Of a stretch of 64,000 nucleotides of DNA, positions 36,135 to 48,430 are shown piece after piece. Source of the stretch: Epiperipatus broadwayi (taxonomy: Eukaryota; Onychophora; Udeonychophora; Euonychophora; Peripatidae); contig JAQFVV010000020.1 in the NCBI GenBank assembly GCA_028023455.1, forward strand, positions 8,539,092 through 8,603,091. Direction: 5' to 3'. Made by a program: the position numbers and the translations under genes. Under the pieces are notes generated by a model. The model worked only from the letters and a program-made list of their open reading frames with translations. It did no database searches and was not told the DNA's origin. Within the stretch, counting starts at the first letter, position 1; each line of letters begins with the position of its first letter.

Positions 36135-37325
36135 ATGGAAATCAATCAAATAGAAATAGAAACCCTCATCGATTCCAGAAGTCAAATTTCTGTTATATCA
36201 GAAACACTATATCACAAACTGATAAAGAAACAACCTGGAATATGGACCCTTCCACTGAAGGCTACACAGGTGACAATTGCAAACAATAAGAGGGTCAAAG
36301 TAGAACCTAGACAGATATGGGTAGATCTACAGATAAATAGGAAAACTTTTACTCATGTATTTATTATGAAGGACCTGATACACGAGGCCATATTAGGATC
36401 TGATTTCTTACACAAATATAAATGTGTCCTAGATTATGAGAGGGGAAGAGTTACGTGTGAAGGAGAAATAATTAAATTTTTAGTGCCCGACTTATACCAC
36501 TCAATTGGGGTCATGAAAGTTAAGGAAGACCTGATGGATGGAGTGATAGCTGAGAAAGTTAAGCAGGCAAATATGACCAAGGGGGAAGAAGAGCATGCAC
36601 TGCAGAAAATATTGGAAGAATATGGCCACATATTTTCAGATATACTGGGTGAAATTCAAGGGTTCGAGCAGAGAATTAAAATAAATCAAGATCAGCCATT
36701 CCAGTCTAGGTCATACCCGGTTCCACATCAATATCGGGATAACGTGAAGGAACAAATCAATCAAATGATGGAATGGGGAATTATTTCAAAGTGTTCCTCC
36801 CCATATTGCAATCTGCTGGTGATTATTAAGAAAAAAGATGGGTCGGTCAGGTTATGTTTGGACGCGAGACAATTGAACCGAATAACTATCCCAGATTATA
36901 ACATTCCTCCTCCCATGCAAGAGCTGTTGGGAAGATTTAAGGGAAAGAAAATATTTTCAACGTTCGATCTGATGGCCAGTTACTGGCAGATCCAAATCCA
37001 TCCTGATGACCGGAAATATACCTCTTTTAGATATGATGGTTATTCATATCAATTTAACCGTATGCCATTTGGCCTAGTAAACAGTGGTGCAGGGTTGCTG
37101 AAATGTTTGGACCAAGTGTTGTCAGAGGAAGTAAAACAATTGGTCACTATGTATGTAGACGATGTATTGGTGGCATCGGCAACCATCGAAGAACATTTTA
37201 GGGATTTAGAGATATTTCTCAAAGAGTGCTTAAAGAAAGGAATCAAGGTTAATTTTAAAAAAAAAGCATGTTATGTAAAGATGAAGTTACATTTTTGGGT
37301 CATGTGGTGGGTTCCCATGGGATAA
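36135..37325 (+). pseudogene. pol: pol pseudogene: protease and reverse transcriptase block
   Basis: A 396-codon frame. The aspartic protease lies near residues 10-95: the active-site triad reads Asp13-Ser-Arg where Asp-Ser/Thr-Gly is required, and the second signature ILGSDFL is at 87-92. Reverse transcriptase follows: LVIIKKKDGSVRLCLDARQLN (228-248), FSTFDLMASYWQ (catalytic Asp278), MPFGL (310-314) and the catalytic box MYVDDVLVAS (339-348). The frame fails at a run of nine A (37257-37265), after which the homologous sequence continues in another frame from 37268. The protease Gly-to-Arg change would by itself abolish maturation. Confidence 0.9.
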
Positions 37326-37948
37326 AACCCCATCCAGACAAAGTTTTGGCTATTAGAGAATTTCCTAAATCTACATCGCAGAAGCCAGTTTGGTCCTTCA
37401 TGGGCCTCTGCAATTTCTATAACCGATTTTATGAGGGTTTTGCAGAACAAATGGAACCTTTGGTTAGGTTAGTGGTTAGTAAGAAAGAATGTCCCGTGGA
37501 AATGGACCAGAAGCAAGAGAAAGCCTTTGAGAATATAAAAAGTTTTGAAAAACAAGTCATGCTGGCATTTCCAGATTTCAAGAAGCCATTCATTGTACAA
37601 ATGGACAGTAGTGGGTATGGGTTAGGAGTTACTTTGTCCCTGATGCAGGATGATAATCAGGTAAGAATATTGTACTTTATGAGCCGATTGCTCAAAGGAC
37701 TGGAGCGTCATTATACCACTACTGAAAAGGAAGCCCTTGCAATTGTCTGGGCATTCCAGAAGTTCAGAACACTTTTGTTGGGATCAAAAGTGGTTGTCGT
37801 TATGGATCATAAAAGCTTGGAGTTTTTGAACCACAGCTACCTCACCAACAGCCGGCTGATTCAATGGAGCCTATACCTACAGGAATATGACCACTGTAAA
37901 ATATTGCAAAGGGTTAGAGAACATTGTGCCAGATATATTAAGTCGTAA
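37268..37948 (+). pseudogene. pol: pol pseudogene: RT thumb/connection and RNase H block
   Basis: A 226-codon frame continuing the preceding block after the A-run slip. It begins with the typical LCKDEVTFLGHVV, then CNFYNRF (48-54). RNase H follows: Asp113 (QMDSSGYGLG), Glu153 (TTTEKEALAIVWA) and Asp180 (VMDHKSLEFL). The usual closing motif, containing Val-Pro-Asp and Leu-Ser-Arg, is present at 37926-37946 but in another frame, so a second shift lies near 37900. The original frame then meets TAG at 37962, TGA at 38064 and TGA at 38157 before the integrase block. Confidence 0.9.
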
Positions 37949-38159
37949 TCCTGCTCGATCCTAGCCCTGCCATTTAAATGGAGAGAATTTGTATATTGCC
38001 AGCTTAAACCTGAAGATAAATGAAGCAGTGAAACGAGATTTGGCTAAACTACCATACTGCCAATGAGAAGATGAACAACTAAGGACATTGATTGAGCAGT
38101 TACAGGAAAAAGGGACAACAGACTTGGGATGGGTAGGAAATAAGGCAGGACGATACTGA

Positions 38160-39239
38160 ATGAGACAATCAATATTACAGTATCAAATTTATGAGGACCA
38201 AGAAGAATGGAAGCCCGTTTTACCATGTCAAATGAGGGAGGCCATTATTACTCATGTGCACCAAGTTTATCGTCATTATGGCACACTCAAAATGGAGGGT
38301 TTACTCTGGGATTGGTTTTATTGGCCCGGAATGCATACTAAAGTTATGGCTGTGGTGGGCCAGTGGGAAATATGCCAAAAGGCAAAGCCAGCTAATAGGA
38401 GTTATGTAACACCTATGACATCCATAATCCCAACACAGCCGTGGGAAGTGATGGCTCTGGATTACTATGGTCCATTGCCTGCTTTTAACAAGAAAAAGTA
38501 TCTGCTCGTGGTCTATGACCTATTCTCAAAATTTGTAGCCACGTATCCGATATCCCAGGCAAATACAAAAAATACTATAAAAATGCTAGAAAGTAACCAC
38601 TTTCCCACTGTGGGAAAACCACATAGTTTATTATCAGATCACAGCACCCCTTTCATGTTGGGGGAATGGCATAGGTGGATACAACGACAAGGAGTTAAGC
38701 ATATATTGGCATCCATCCGTAATCCGCAATCGAACCCATGCGAGCAGGTTATGCGGAAACTAGGTCGGCTATTTAGAACATATCTCCCAATGAACCATCG
38801 AGGGTGGGTCAAGCAAGTTCCACAGGTTACCAATTATATCAACTGGTCAGTCAATGAATCAACCGGGTTTGCTCCAATATGGCTTCATTTGGGAAAACAT
38901 GTTCCTCGATTGATAAAAACCACCGTGCCTGGGTTGGAAGAGCCCCCAATAGATGTAGAAGCCGATAGAGCTCAAGCTTACCAGACCCTTATGAAAAGAA
39001 GTCAAAATAGAAATAAAAGGTCAGCAGGTACTCGGCACCGATTCCAAATAGGGGACAAGGTAATGGTAAAAACACCACATGTTAGTGACCCAGGAAAATT
39101 TGTTTGCCGTAAGTTTTGTAATTTATATGAGGGTCCTTTCACTATTGTACAGCGACAGGGAAGTAATGCATTTTGGGTGGACACAGGGTCAGATGTTAAA
39201 GGGTCTTATAATGCTAGGGCTCTAAAACCCGCACTATGA
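38160..39239 (+). pseudogene. pol: pol pseudogene: integrase block
   Basis: A 359-codon frame that inserts element DNA into the chromosome in the family. Zinc-binding N-domain: His34 and His39 are present and Cys72 is present, but the partner at 69 is Trp (QWEICQK) instead of Cys. Catalytic core: Asp101 (ALDYYGPL), Asp160 (LLSDHSTPF) and Glu195 (NPQSNPCEQ) keep the D,D,E triad. The C-terminal part has the GPY/F-like module (YEGPFTIV near 323) and ends without a chromodomain. The frame start at 38160 only follows a stop at 38157; the true N-terminus is fused upstream in the family. Several stops here are TGA in places where CGA would be expected, compatible with CpG decay. Confidence 0.92.
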
Positions 39240-39296
39240 CGGATTTATTATTTTAGACCTCAAAATAAGTATATCTCCTTTTTAAGTCTTTCCAAC

Positions 39297-39303
39297 AGGG
39301 GGG
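39297..39303 (+). promoter_or_regulatory. Polypurine tract before the 3' LTR
   Basis: AGGGGGG lies three bases before the 3' LTR, the usual site for priming plus-strand DNA synthesis. Confidence 0.6.
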
Positions 39304-39306
39304 CAT

Positions 39307-41331
39307 TGTAACAGGAACTGGATTTAAACCCTGTTACAAAAAGGAATGAGAATGTAGTATATAATTTTATTTATTTATTAGTATTAGATAATTATTTATA
39401 AAAGTCACACATACCAAGCACACATGTATTTGCTGGAACGAAGGGTGTGGGTATATATTATGAGTGGCATACGTATATGTAGGTAGATATTATTGTTGAG
39501 AACAGGAAAGTAGAAATTTAGAAGACTTTAAAGCAGGTAAAAGAAAAGTTTTTTCTTTTTGTGAGTATAAATTTACTGAATGAATTGGCAAAATGGATCG
39601 CATTGTTCAATAGAAGGAAAGAAAAATAAAGAAAGCAAAATCCAACTGCTTGAATGGATATATATTTTTTTGTGTGTGTTTGTTTTAATTAAATGGATTT
39701 TTCAGAAATAATTTTGATTAAGAAAAATGAACATGGAATGCCATTAGTTATTGAACTATTTTTCGATCCCTTTTGTTTGGTTAAAGTTGGCAACAGGATT
39801 TGTAATTAAAAGTTCAGGAATTTAAAAGAAAAAAGAGAGATAAGTAAAAGTCAAGATCGCTAAGTGGTTTTCCTTTTGTTTAACATTTTTTATAAGAAAA
39901 TCTATTTTTGAAACAAAGGAATACCAGTGATCAGGAGGGAGGCAACTGGGATTGACTAATTAATTTGAAAAAATGGACAGTTGAGCTCTGCTAGTCTTAC
40001 GTGCAAGATATTCTAAATTTGAGTTGAAGAAAATTTATTAGCTGAAAAGAAGAAAGTTGGAGAAGCAAATTGTGAGAACTAAACTACATATATGAGTGAC
40101 CTCATGGATCGCATGGGGTAGAATCACCATCGTGCTTGGTCAGTGTTCGGACTCCAGCCATTTTAATATGCCACATTAATATATTCTACTATCAACATCT
40201 CCAACTGCCCTACAGAACTGAAGCTGTTTGAATCCAGTGTAGATCGTATGCCATTCTGGAATTAAGCAGAAAGAATAAAGAACAGAAGATTGAATATGCC
40301 ACTTTAAAGGGACCAAAGGAATGAAATGTTAAGTGGAAGCGATGGATGCCATATTTGCCTAGATAGGACTCCCGGAATCTTTTTTTTGTGAGTGCACTTG
40401 GAAACACATAAGCCAGTTATTCAAATTATACTATACCGGTAAATATACACTTGTTATGCCATTTTAAAATTAATCCAACCTAATTGCAAGAATATTTCAT
40501 ATTATACCTGTATTATTAAATATTTCTTTTTATTGTCTTCTCCTGAATAATATTTTATTAAAATTTTTATTATATGTATATGTGTGCCATTTATTGATTG
40601 TGTTTTTTAAATAAGTAATAGTAGATCTGTAGCTAAATTATTGATTTAGTGCGATCCACATTATAGAATTTATGAGTTCCGAAATCTTATACACATGCGT
40701 GCTGGTGCGAACTTAGCGATAATTTATAGCAAGACAGATTAGATAGCAAAGTATATGAGGATTGTAAAAGATTTAGTTAAAACTTTAATGGGATAATAGA
40801 AATAGAAAGATATAGAGTGAATTGATTTGAAATTGCATTCCCTTTCGTTTCTTCTCCGGCGCATGGTGCTACCACACCCTGAGCATTAAGATGGGCAACT
40901 AATTAAAAGGCTGAATCAAATAAATATTTAATGGACCCTACGATACTTGTTGAATAACGAGTTTGGCGCTTGGCAACGAACAAAAAAAAATACATTCGTT
41001 GTCCATAAACGTAGAGGTCTAGTTAAAGTTAAAGCTGGGAGGGTTCGATTTTATTACCTGATGTGTATGTGTTTTGCTGTTGGTTACTTCACTTACCCCT
41101 TTGAATGACCCACAGTTTGGGAAAACTTTGCATAAGGGGTGAATGACTCGATTTGTTTTCGGAAAAACTTCATATGGGAAGTGCCGTTAGTTATATATAT
41201 GCGTCACTGTAAAAATTCACCCTCGGAAAGAATAACTAGAAAATTTGGTTTGATAAAAGTAAAGGTTTGAATTCAGCTAAATTATAATTTTAAAATGTAA
41301 ACAGTACTCAGAATAGGGGTAAATTGTTTCA
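39307..41331 (+). repeat. 3' LTR of the gypsy element
   Basis: Matches 33151-35115 throughout. The main difference is a block at about 40173-40247 (CACATTAATATATTCTACTA and onward) that replaces about 15 bp near 34013 of the 5' LTR and accounts for the 60-bp length difference. This block has no match elsewhere in the window that I noticed. Confidence 0.93.
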
Positions 41332-41335
41332 CCAT

Positions 41336-43519
41336 TATATATTTCGTGGTCTCAAACCTCATGTGTTGACTTCAAAAAAATATTGTGGTCATCGAGAAAA
41401 TATTATGGTGGTGTAAAAACTTCATTTTTTGGAAAGTTTATGATTATATTAGTAAAATAATTATGTAATAGTTATTAAAAATGAAACATAAATGTATTTA
41501 TATATTCATTTTTTACAGAAATGTTTTATTTTTAAATATAAAAGAATATTTTCTTCTAAATATTGTTACTATAGATTATGATCACAGAAAACACAGCTGT
41601 CTACAAAATGAGGTCATTCACCTAATTGGTATTATATTTATCAATATCATAAAAAAATTATAAACTTTTAAAGCATGGTAGATTTAGTAGTTATTAAAAA
41701 AAATTCATTCAGATATGTAAATCAAATTTGAAACAATGAAGATTTCATTCGTTTTATAAATTGAATCAGCTCCACCTGAAATTAGATGATATGACTATGT
41801 TTTATTTTGAATAAATATATATTTTAAAATAATTCCAGAAATCAAATGTGATTTCTTTAAATTTATTTAATTTCTAAACAAAAGTATCTATCGAATGAGA
41901 TCAAATTTATTATATTCTGAATGAATAATAAAGGTTTAATAACAAAATGAAAGTTGAAAGCTTAAATCTATTAAATCTAGTAAGAACAAAGAAAGCTGTC
42001 AGAAAAATAGTAAAAATTGGTAGGATTAATACTAAATTAATCATAAATATTCTTAAATAAATAAATAAATAAACTAAATTAACTTCACTTATAATAATAT
42101 TTTAATAAACCAACATGCATGCACATAACTAATACACACAATACCGAAACTTACTTTCTATCCTTTAAAATCTAATTTGTTTAATAATTAACCTGAGCAT
42201 TTGTAACTAACTTCAATATTTTTTTATTAGATAAACTAACTTTATTTAAATATTTTGAGCTTTAATAAAACAATAACTCAAACACGTTATTAATCAATTC
42301 TGATAATTAATTTAACACTAACATTATATCATTAATAAATTTACTAACTAGTTTATAGCTTTCTGAACATAAAATTAGCTTTAATTAGTCTTACACTATA
42401 TTTAAACTTTACTTAGCTTTTAATTTTTTTTTTTAAAACTAAGCATGAGCTAAGCTCCAATTCTCATCTTATAAACATTTTTACTTATTAACCCTTTCAA
42501 CGATGATTATTTAATTGGCCAAATGAGTTAAAAATCAAAACTTTTAATTGGCCAACTCACAACTTTAACAAAATCTATTGTTAAAATAGATTCACTTTTA
42601 ATAATATAAATACGTTAGTTTCATTTGTAAAAAGTATATTACTATTTTTTCAGATTATGAAAGTAAATGAAAGACTTTTTAAAAATAAAATTTGATTTAT
42701 AATTTAAAAAATAGTCAATTGCGGTGAAATAAAAGTAACCGCTATTTGACCAACCAAAAAGATTGCTGACGCAATCAAACGCAATCATTTTTTTTTCCAC
42801 TTTAATGTTATGATAAATATGTAGCAATAAATAAATAATTCTTGGTAATATCTTAACTATTTTTCTAAAATAATTTGATTTTTAGTATTATTTTATCAAT
42901 AATAATTTGTAATTCAATTCAAATATTGTTTAAAATGTTGTAAACATTCGTTTATCATTTTCATAATAAAAATCAAAACGAATGTAACTTTTTACTTTTT
43001 GGCAGCCATTTCCCTTTCTGACAGAAGTTGGACAGCCAATAAGATTCAAGAAAAGGTGGTGAGGAGGTGGTGCTTTGGTTTTGTTTGACATATATGGTCA
43101 TTTTTATTGATTTTTTACTTGTAAAATAATTCTGAAGAGGGCACCATCTTACAGAACTTTTGATTTTCTTTTGAATGACGTATAATATGTATACGTGAGA
43201 TAAAAAGTAGCCGATTTAGAGTGATGCCAAATCTACTCGTTTTTTTTACGAGTCAGGCAGTTAAAGCATCAAATATTAAAGCTATCTATTATAATAATCT
43301 TTATGTCACTAAAATTTTATATTAAGTACTTATAGTTATTAGAATAGACTAATTAAAGCAATTAAACAAATTTTAGATAGTATAATTCACACATATTCTT
43401 ATATTACAATAAAATTTTATCATGTTTTATTTTTCTTTTTTTTTTAAAAAAAAAAAAGCATAAACACTTAAGTAAGGCATTTAAATAGTACTATGTGAAA
43501 TAACATAGAGTCACAATAT
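41336..43519. other. AT-rich sequence; island at 42980-43260 resembling 15880-16450
   Basis: 42990-43250 carries GGCAGCC, GTTGGACAG, GGTGGTGAGGAGGTGGTG and AGTAGCCGATTT in the same order as the minus strand of the 16170-16340 island. The rest is A/T low complexity. Confidence 0.35.
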
Positions 43520-43630
43520 ATATTAAAATCCAAGCTAAACTTGGATTTTAATTCAATGGACTGCAAATATTCAGGTTTCCTTTATTTAAAGAAGTATGGC
43601 TGCAACAATATAACTATGTAGCTTTCCAAA
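43520..43630 (-). repeat. Repeat family G, inverse copy
   Basis: The inverse reads ATATTGTTGCAGCCATACTT, an A-rich stretch, GGAAACCTGAATATTTGCAG and TCCATTGAA, as at 29005-29400. A small perfect hairpin AAAATCCAAG...CTTGGATTTT lies at 43528-43550. Confidence 0.5.
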
Positions 43631-44332
43631 TATTTTATATAGAGTTCATCTAGTGTTATGTACTGTTTATATATATTAAGATAGTAATCCAATTGGTTCA
43701 ATAATCAACTTAATTTTTTTATGAGAACAGAAATTTTCAATTTATATTACAAGTATGAATATATTGTTGCCAAGAGTTACCAAAATGGTGATTATAGTTT
43801 AAAACAAGAACAAAATGTATTGCTAAATTTTAAAAATCATGGCTAAAGTTAAATTTGGATTAAAACATTCATTAAAGAATTTAGGTCGCCAATCCCACAT
43901 TACACATTGTTATAAGTTATGGTTAAATACTCTGTAATAAAATAAATAAATCAATTGTAACACAACTATATTTTCGGTGACACATTTGGTTTAAAAATAT
44001 ATTTAAACAAATTTTATTTCCACAAAACATTTAAATGTGCATGTATGTATTTCTGTGTATGCATAGGTATAATAAAAAGATGGTTTTCTATAAATTAAGA
44101 ATATATTCAATAAAAAATCATAGAGATAGCCCATAAGCATATAGAACATAAGAGCCATCAATTTAGAAATTTTAATCTTATTGATTTTAATAAAATCAAG
44201 TAGTAAGCTATCATTTGGTATAAAAATAAACATAAATAATGTATATTTGTCCTGATAATAATTTTATTTGAAATAATTTTTCTATGTAAATTATATTATA
44301 AATATGACTGATTTTATCATGTAGAAAACAAC

Positions 44333-44650
44333 ACGGAGGACGATCATCAAGAAGGAATCCATTGCCATGCCTACATAATGAAAAATTCATTTACAAAGTA
44401 CAATTGAGTGTAAAAGGTGTTCAAATTTGCATCATTTTTAATCACATGCTCCGCACTATATAAACAAATGTCAACAAAGTGCAATGTTCTTTTCCTATTG
44501 TTCTTTTGCTTGAAAGACATTAATTAACTTTGTCATTTTAATTACATAACTGGAAATCACCATGGCCAATTAGAGGGTGGATACTGGCCTATTGATCATC
44601 ATCATGTAAGTCATTATCTAATATAAACACGATTAAGCATTTAATAGCTG
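44333..44650. promoter_or_regulatory. Candidate conserved non-coding element or terminal exon
   Basis: The patch is low in simple repeats and dense in SOX-like (CTATTGTTC, GCAATGTTC) and homeobox-like (ATTAATTAA, TTTTAATTACAT) sites. A short frame after TCATGTAG at about 44325 is also open for some 27 codons to a stop near 44410 (NNTEDDHQEGIHCHAYIM), so a terminal exon is an alternative. Neither can be decided without other genomes or transcripts. Confidence 0.2.
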
Positions 44651-45924
44651 AAGTTAGTAAAATTTAAAAAAAATTGCCATCAGAAATTTTTTTAACTTGT
44701 GAATTATTTAAATTTGTAATTGAAGATTTCAGTCTCTTTTAAAATCATGAGATAATTAAACTACTATGATGAATGGTCCACATTTTATTATGTTTGTCAA
44801 TTTCATAGAAAATGTTAATTCAGTTCACCTGTAAATTTATGAAAAAAATATTGCTGGAATTATGCAACAATCATTGTTTCTTTAATTCATATCAAAAAGA
44901 AATGTAATCCTCTGAGGAATTCTAACTTAATTACTTTCTTAATAAATTATTTGAAAAGAGTTTGTAGTAAACAATATCACCACCATCTTTAAAAAAATTG
45001 AAACAAAGGTATTGCTAAAATGTAATAATTTTTGGATGAGGATCTGGCAAAAAGTGACTCTCGTGTGCTGGTATAGTTTGCCAAAATTCTTTATATCTTA
45101 ACATATGGACTAAATTTTTTTTTGTATTGGGGGGATTTAGTTCTTGGTCATACAAAATCGTATTCTACTAGACTATTCTAATGCTCTTGTTGATCTGCCC
45201 TGGATAAATTGAAGAGGGATATATCTTGACCAAACAGTCTAAATGATGATATCCAAATAGAGGTTTACTTTGGAGAGGTAAACCATGACTTGACAGTATT
45301 CTAGAATTTCTTTTAGATACAGACATATTAGAATGTCTGGATATGAATTTTACATGAGATGGGATTTAGAATGGGGCAGGAATGTGAGTTCAATAAAAGA
45401 GATTTTGAAAAAGAAAAAAATAGAAATGGCATAAATTGGTTAGTTATTCAAATCTTGTCTAAAAACTAAGCTCACCCTTAAGGTAAAAGTAACCATTAAT
45501 TAAGGTTATTAGAATGTGAGGAAACTTACTGTCTTGTAAGATTGTCATGAACTGTAGAGGGGTGTTTTGGTCATACCTACAGAAAATTCAAAAGCATCCA
45601 AAATCTTTATTGGTGATGTTAACTGAATATTTTTGTTTTTAATTGCCTGAATAATTAATTGCCAACAAACCTTTTTCTATCAATAAAAATATAATCTATT
45701 GTAGGATCCATCGCATAATCATAATTCATAGAAGTTTGTATCTGCTTCTCAAAATGAAAATCATTCATTTGGCAAATAACGATTATTTTTGGAGCTTTTG
45801 AGTGATTAGTTATAAAATGATTTTCAGATCCTGTCTGCAGTACAAACAGTTTTTTATTCTTTATATTTTAGATTTTAAATATTTTTTTGTTTTATTTTTT
45901 AATATCTAAAAACTAAAACTTCAT

Positions 45925-46212
45925 ATGATCACCATTTCCTATGCTCCACAAGCTATTAATATTAGTAACAAACTCTTCACACAGTAGTGTGACACAGCTC
46001 AAGTCCAATTGATGCATGAAGGTTTGTGTATAAAATCCCTATATAGTGCCTACTCATCCAGTATTCCCAGATTAATATCTAGCTTATGGGTAGTCTGGGG
46101 AATACTGGATGACTAGGAACTAGATAGGGATTTTTATGCACAAACTTCTTGCATCCATCAATTGCTAAAGCTTGTGCTAGGTGGCACTATTGTATGGAGA
46201 GTTTACTGTTGT
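45925..46212 (+). mobile_element. Foldback element, family A
   Basis: The tail starts ATGATCACCATTTCC (45925), with arms at about 45965-46080 and 46090-46212. Core phrases CTACTCATCCAGTATTCCCA and the inverse ACTGGATGACTAGG pair. The target duplication is unclear: TATTTTTTAATA before and TATTTTTTGGTA after match only partly and are low complexity. Confidence 0.7.
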
Positions 46213-46350
46213 ATTTTTTGGTATTTCCTATCAAATAATTGTAGAACAGATCTATCTTGGCAAAAAATCATTTGTTTATGAAATATATTTATATAGAGAG
46301 AGAGAGGTGTTTATGCAATTATATCTTCACCATTGAAGTCAAGATAATTT

Positions 46351-46559
46351 AAATGTACTTTATTATATGAATTTTTTTCTACAGTACAGGCTTTTTCATA
46401 TCTGCACTCCAATATGTAAGTATATAGGGGTTTGAACTCAGACTTTCATACGACCCTCAATTATCCATATCAAGTGTGTCAGCAGAATGAGAGAGCATGG
46501 ATAGTTGAGAGTCATGTGAAAGTCTGAGTTCAAGCCCCTACATATCAAATGTACTTTAT
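46351..46559 (-). mobile_element. Foldback element, family B, short form, perfect 13-bp target duplication
   Basis: The one-sided tail is 46364-46420 (contains ACAGGCTTTTTCATA). Inverted arms lie at 46421-46467 and 46496-46542 (TTTGAACTCAGACTTTCATA against its inverse), around a 28-bp loop. Flanks AAATGTACTTTAT at 46351-46363 and 46547-46559 are identical. This is the smallest family B copy. It keeps ends and tail but lacks the long middle, so the ends and tail appear to be what the mobilising machinery needs. Confidence 0.85.
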
Positions 46560-48430
46560 AAATTAAGATATGTAAAAATTTCTGGTACTGTTGAAAGAGA
46601 GAATAATCACTTGTTCACTGACTTTTAACAATTTCAGATTTTTTTAAATATGAAGTTAACAATATTAATTAAACTTATTAAATTGTTTTTTTTTTTTTTT
46701 TTAAAATATTAATTTTGTCTAAACTGATTTACAAAATTAAAATCTAAACACAATCTTTTATATAAATTAAAATTAATAAAATAATATTCTTATTATATCA
46801 GACCTACAGCAATACTGCAGCTTTTCAAGGAACCTGCAATGTATTGAAAAATCAATATTGTAAAGACTTATGAAAATGTTATCTACTACATATACTTAAA
46901 ATCTATAAAGTTTTGAATAGGGATATAAAATTATTTATCTTAAATTAATGGTCCTAAATTTTAAGCAAACTGCACATTCATTCATTATTTTTCCTTGCGT
47001 ATATATATATACATTTATGTACAGTTATAAAAATATATATTATGTTCAGTATTTCATGGCATAGTTTGACCAGTGAAATGGAGTTCAAATCCAGCTGAGT
47101 AAAAGTTTCTTTACTTAGGCTTAAGATTTTTTTGTCAGGTAGTCAGCCTATAGATAAGCCAAAAACCATCACGTTGTCTTAGATATTCTTAGACTGAAGG
47201 GAAAACTAGATTAATTTTTTCTTTCAAACTTTCCCTAATCTGAAATTGGAAAGCCTAATGAATAATACTATCTCTTCACTGCTTTTCCTTGAAGTTTATT
47301 CAAGAGTCCTTGCCATAAATTGCGATATTTAAATACGTTTTGAATTAACCATTTTATTATAATGTGTGCTAAGTACTCTATTAGTAGGTAGTTTTGGCAA
47401 TCAAGATTATACGTGATAATAATCAAGCCTGGAATATAATCGATCAATGCTGGAGGTGGTAAGACATTTTTTGTAATTCCTTTAACACCAATATTGCAGA
47501 ATAATTAACTTTAATGAGATTATGTATTTGAACTTTATTGAAAAATTATGACGTCTTTTATATTGTTAATATGCATAATTCTTTTTACAAATATAAAATT
47601 TTGAATTTACTTAAAAAATAACGCTCTATAAATCTAAAAAAAAAAAAATCTAAATTATTTTAAAATTATTTGGAAGACTGGAATGCAAATTCTTTTATCA
47701 TTATTAAATACAATGCTAAGCATTAAATCTGAATTTATGTCAGTGGAAAGAAATATATAAAAGCAATTACTTATCTGTCAAATTTATCAATAAAAATAAA
47801 TAAAATATCAACATAAGATGAAAAAGATTTAATGTTTAAATATTAATTCCTAGTTATCAAGTTTTATGTCATTTTTATTGAAATTGATATATTCTACAGT
47901 CACTGCTTGACTATGAATCATTTCTAATTTCTCAAAATATTGATATTAAAAACAGCAGTATAAAATTATAATAGAGTCGTGGGAAATTTGGCCAATTTAT
48001 TTGAGTATTACTCCTGCAGCTTGCTTCTAGTAATACACTTTGATTTCGAAGATTCTGAATTATGCATTGAATTCATTTAAGTATAAGACTAAATAAAAAT
48101 CAATTGAATTTTTTAAACTAATTTCATTTTACTTTTTATGTATTTAAACAACCAAACAACCTGAATTTTTAATAAAATTTATGTGTGTGCGTGTTTGTTT
48201 TTTTTATATAGATACAAAATTTTATTAGAAAATTCGAAAACTTTCACTATCACCTTTAGAAAAAGAGTTTTTTCCCCTCTCTCTTTGGAATTGGTTTAAT
48301 AAAAAAAAATATTTTTTTGGCACACAAATTCAGTGGAGATTGGCGGACTCTAGAGCTCAAAATTCGTGAATATCAGCTCAACTCTTTTACTTCTAAAACT
48401 CAATTTCTTATGAAGACTTGGATTATAAAC
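46560..48430. other. AT-rich sequence, nothing recognised
   Basis: Short A/T-biased frames and homopolymers only. Confidence 0.4.

Larger units (their letters stand above)
33151..41331 (+). mobile_element. Complete but decayed Ty3/gypsy LTR retrotransposon
   Basis: An 8,181-bp element with LTRs of 1,965 bp (33151-35115) and 2,025 bp (39307-41331), each starting TG and ending CA. The internal region is about 4.2 kb, in the order gag, protease, reverse transcriptase, RNase H, integrase, which is diagnostic of Ty3/gypsy. CCAT stands just before (33147-33150) and just after (41332-41335), a 4-bp target duplication typical of the group. No envelope gene and no chromodomain are seen. In the first ~195 bp the LTRs differ by six substitutions and one 3-nt indel, so the insertion is not very recent. 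Stops and frameshifts in every gene make this copy non-autonomous. Clade within Ty3/gypsy not assigned. Confidence 0.95.

Noticed and set aside
39240-39296. Envelope gene after integrase
   Set aside because: Only about 57 bp separate the integrase stop from the polypurine tract; there is no room for one.
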